A stretch of DNA of 64,000 nt, from contig NZ_JACOQL010000002.1 of the NCBI RefSeq assembly GCF_014490725.1, positions 248,001 through 312,000 of the forward strand, written 5' to 3'. Below the pieces are notes generated by a model. That model was not told the DNA's origin. It made no database searches and worked only from the letters and a program-made list of their open reading frames with translations. Source of the stretch: Paracoccus amoyensis. Its GTDB lineage: Bacteria; Pseudomonadota; Alphaproteobacteria; Rhodobacterales; Rhodobacteraceae. This document shows positions 63,604 through 64,000 of the stretch, in pieces; position 1 is the first letter of the stretch; every line of letters starts with the position of its first letter. The position numbers were made by a program, and so were the translations under genes.

Positions 63604-64000
63604 ATGACACAGATATACGATCATCCGGGCCATCTCATTCGGCGGCTGCACCAGATCTCGGTGGCCATATTTGTTGCCGAAACGCAAGCGATGGGCTTTG
63701 ATTTGACACCGGTGCAATATGGGGCGCTGGCGACGCTGCGCGATCATCCGGGAATAGATCAGGCGACATTGGCCGGTATGATCGCCCATGACCGCGTGAC
63801 CATTGGCGGGGTGATCGCCCGGTTAGAGGCGCGGGGCTATATCCGGCGCAAGGTCCGCAATGATGATCGGCGTGCGCGGGTGTTGACGCTGACCAATGCG
63901 GGGATCGCGGTTCTGAAAGCGATCGAGCCGGCCGTGCTGGCCACGCAGGATCAGATCGTTGCCGTTCTGACAGGGCCTGACCGGGCAGAATTCATGCGCC
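63604..64000 (+). CDS. MarR-family regulator, 3' end beyond the window
   Basis: About 132 residues are visible and the frame runs off the end. ATG 63604 has AAGGA eight bases upstream. The winged helix-turn-helix is clear: LTPVQYGALATLRDHPGIDQATLAGMIAHDRVTIGGVIARLEARGYIRRKVRNDDRRARVLTLT, residues about 40-105, with the conserved DRR of the wing. MarR proteins respond to phenolic or oxidative signals and repress efflux or catabolic genes. Its target is not evident here; it is separated from the aminotransferase gene by 235 bases and is probably independent. Confidence 0.92.
   Translation, partial: MTQIYDHPGHLIRRLHQISVAIFVAETQAMGFDLTPVQYGALATLRDHPGIDQATLAGMIAHDRVTIGGVIARLEARGYIRRKVRNDDRRARVLTLTNAGIAVLKAIEPAVLATQDQIVAVLTGPDRAEFMR

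Overview
The window is about 60% G+C, almost fully coding, and reads as the chromosome of an alphaproteobacterium of the Rhodobacteraceae, most like Paracoccus or its relatives. The main evidence is the regB / senC-regA-hvrA redox-regulator locus, the secB-fxsA-timA-smr-hslU-hslV order, the TsaE-AmgK fusion followed by murU-addB-addA-trxA, the rbfA-truB pair, and a class M17 peptidase coupled to an NlpC/P60 protein. The genus cannot be fixed from this sequence alone. No rRNA, CRISPR array, replication origin or intact insertion sequence was seen; there is one tRNA (Pro, CGG).

Layout. 1-980: end of a polar amino acid ABC transporter. 1.7-9.1 kb: glucokinase, then the outer-membrane assembly pair tamA-tamB. 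9.1-13.9 kb: a kinase-less PAS protein resembling DivL, then regB divergent from senC-regA-hvrA, closed by a terminator. 13.9-20.7 kb: an HD hydrolase gene broken by a one-base frameshift, secB, fxsA, timA, smr, a 59-residue membrane protein, hslU, hslV, a cupin and trxA. 20.7-29.1 kb: one leftward operon for t6A modification, peptidoglycan recycling and recombination (tsaE-amgK, murU, addB, addA). 29.1-39.7 kb: cell-envelope and core metabolism genes (SH3 protein, dapB, rbfA, a DUF2233 protein, truB, NlpC/P60, M17 peptidase, carbonic anhydrase, DUF4139, DedA, asd). 39.7-44.3 kb: an Iap-like M28 peptidase fused to an autotransporter barrel, then bluB co-transcribed with two glycosyltransferases. 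44.3-48.5 kb: decayed IS5 element, DUF488, a short-chain dehydrogenase, a frameshifted leuB, a drug/metabolite transporter and tRNA-Pro.

From the tRNA to about 52.4 kb the sequence has an island character: DUF421 protein, a remnant of a formate/nitrite transporter, an orphan SUKH-type protein, C-terminal scraps of IS5 and IS481 transposases, an AT-rich family-61 glycosyltransferase gene, and an IS5 transposase that lacks its C-terminus.

52.5-63.4 kb holds the most interesting unit: a compact rightward operon encoding an oligopeptide-type ABC importer (four proteins), a thiamine-diphosphate enzyme, an acetylpolyamine amidohydrolase-like deacetylase, a GntR/FCD regulator, a kinase resembling vertebrate hydroxylysine kinase, and a class III PLP enzyme resembling the vertebrate phospho-lyases ETNPPL/PHYKPL. 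Together they suggest uptake, deacetylation, phosphorylation and phospho-lyase cleavage of an amino alcohol such as a hydroxylysine derivative. The window ends inside a MarR-family regulator.
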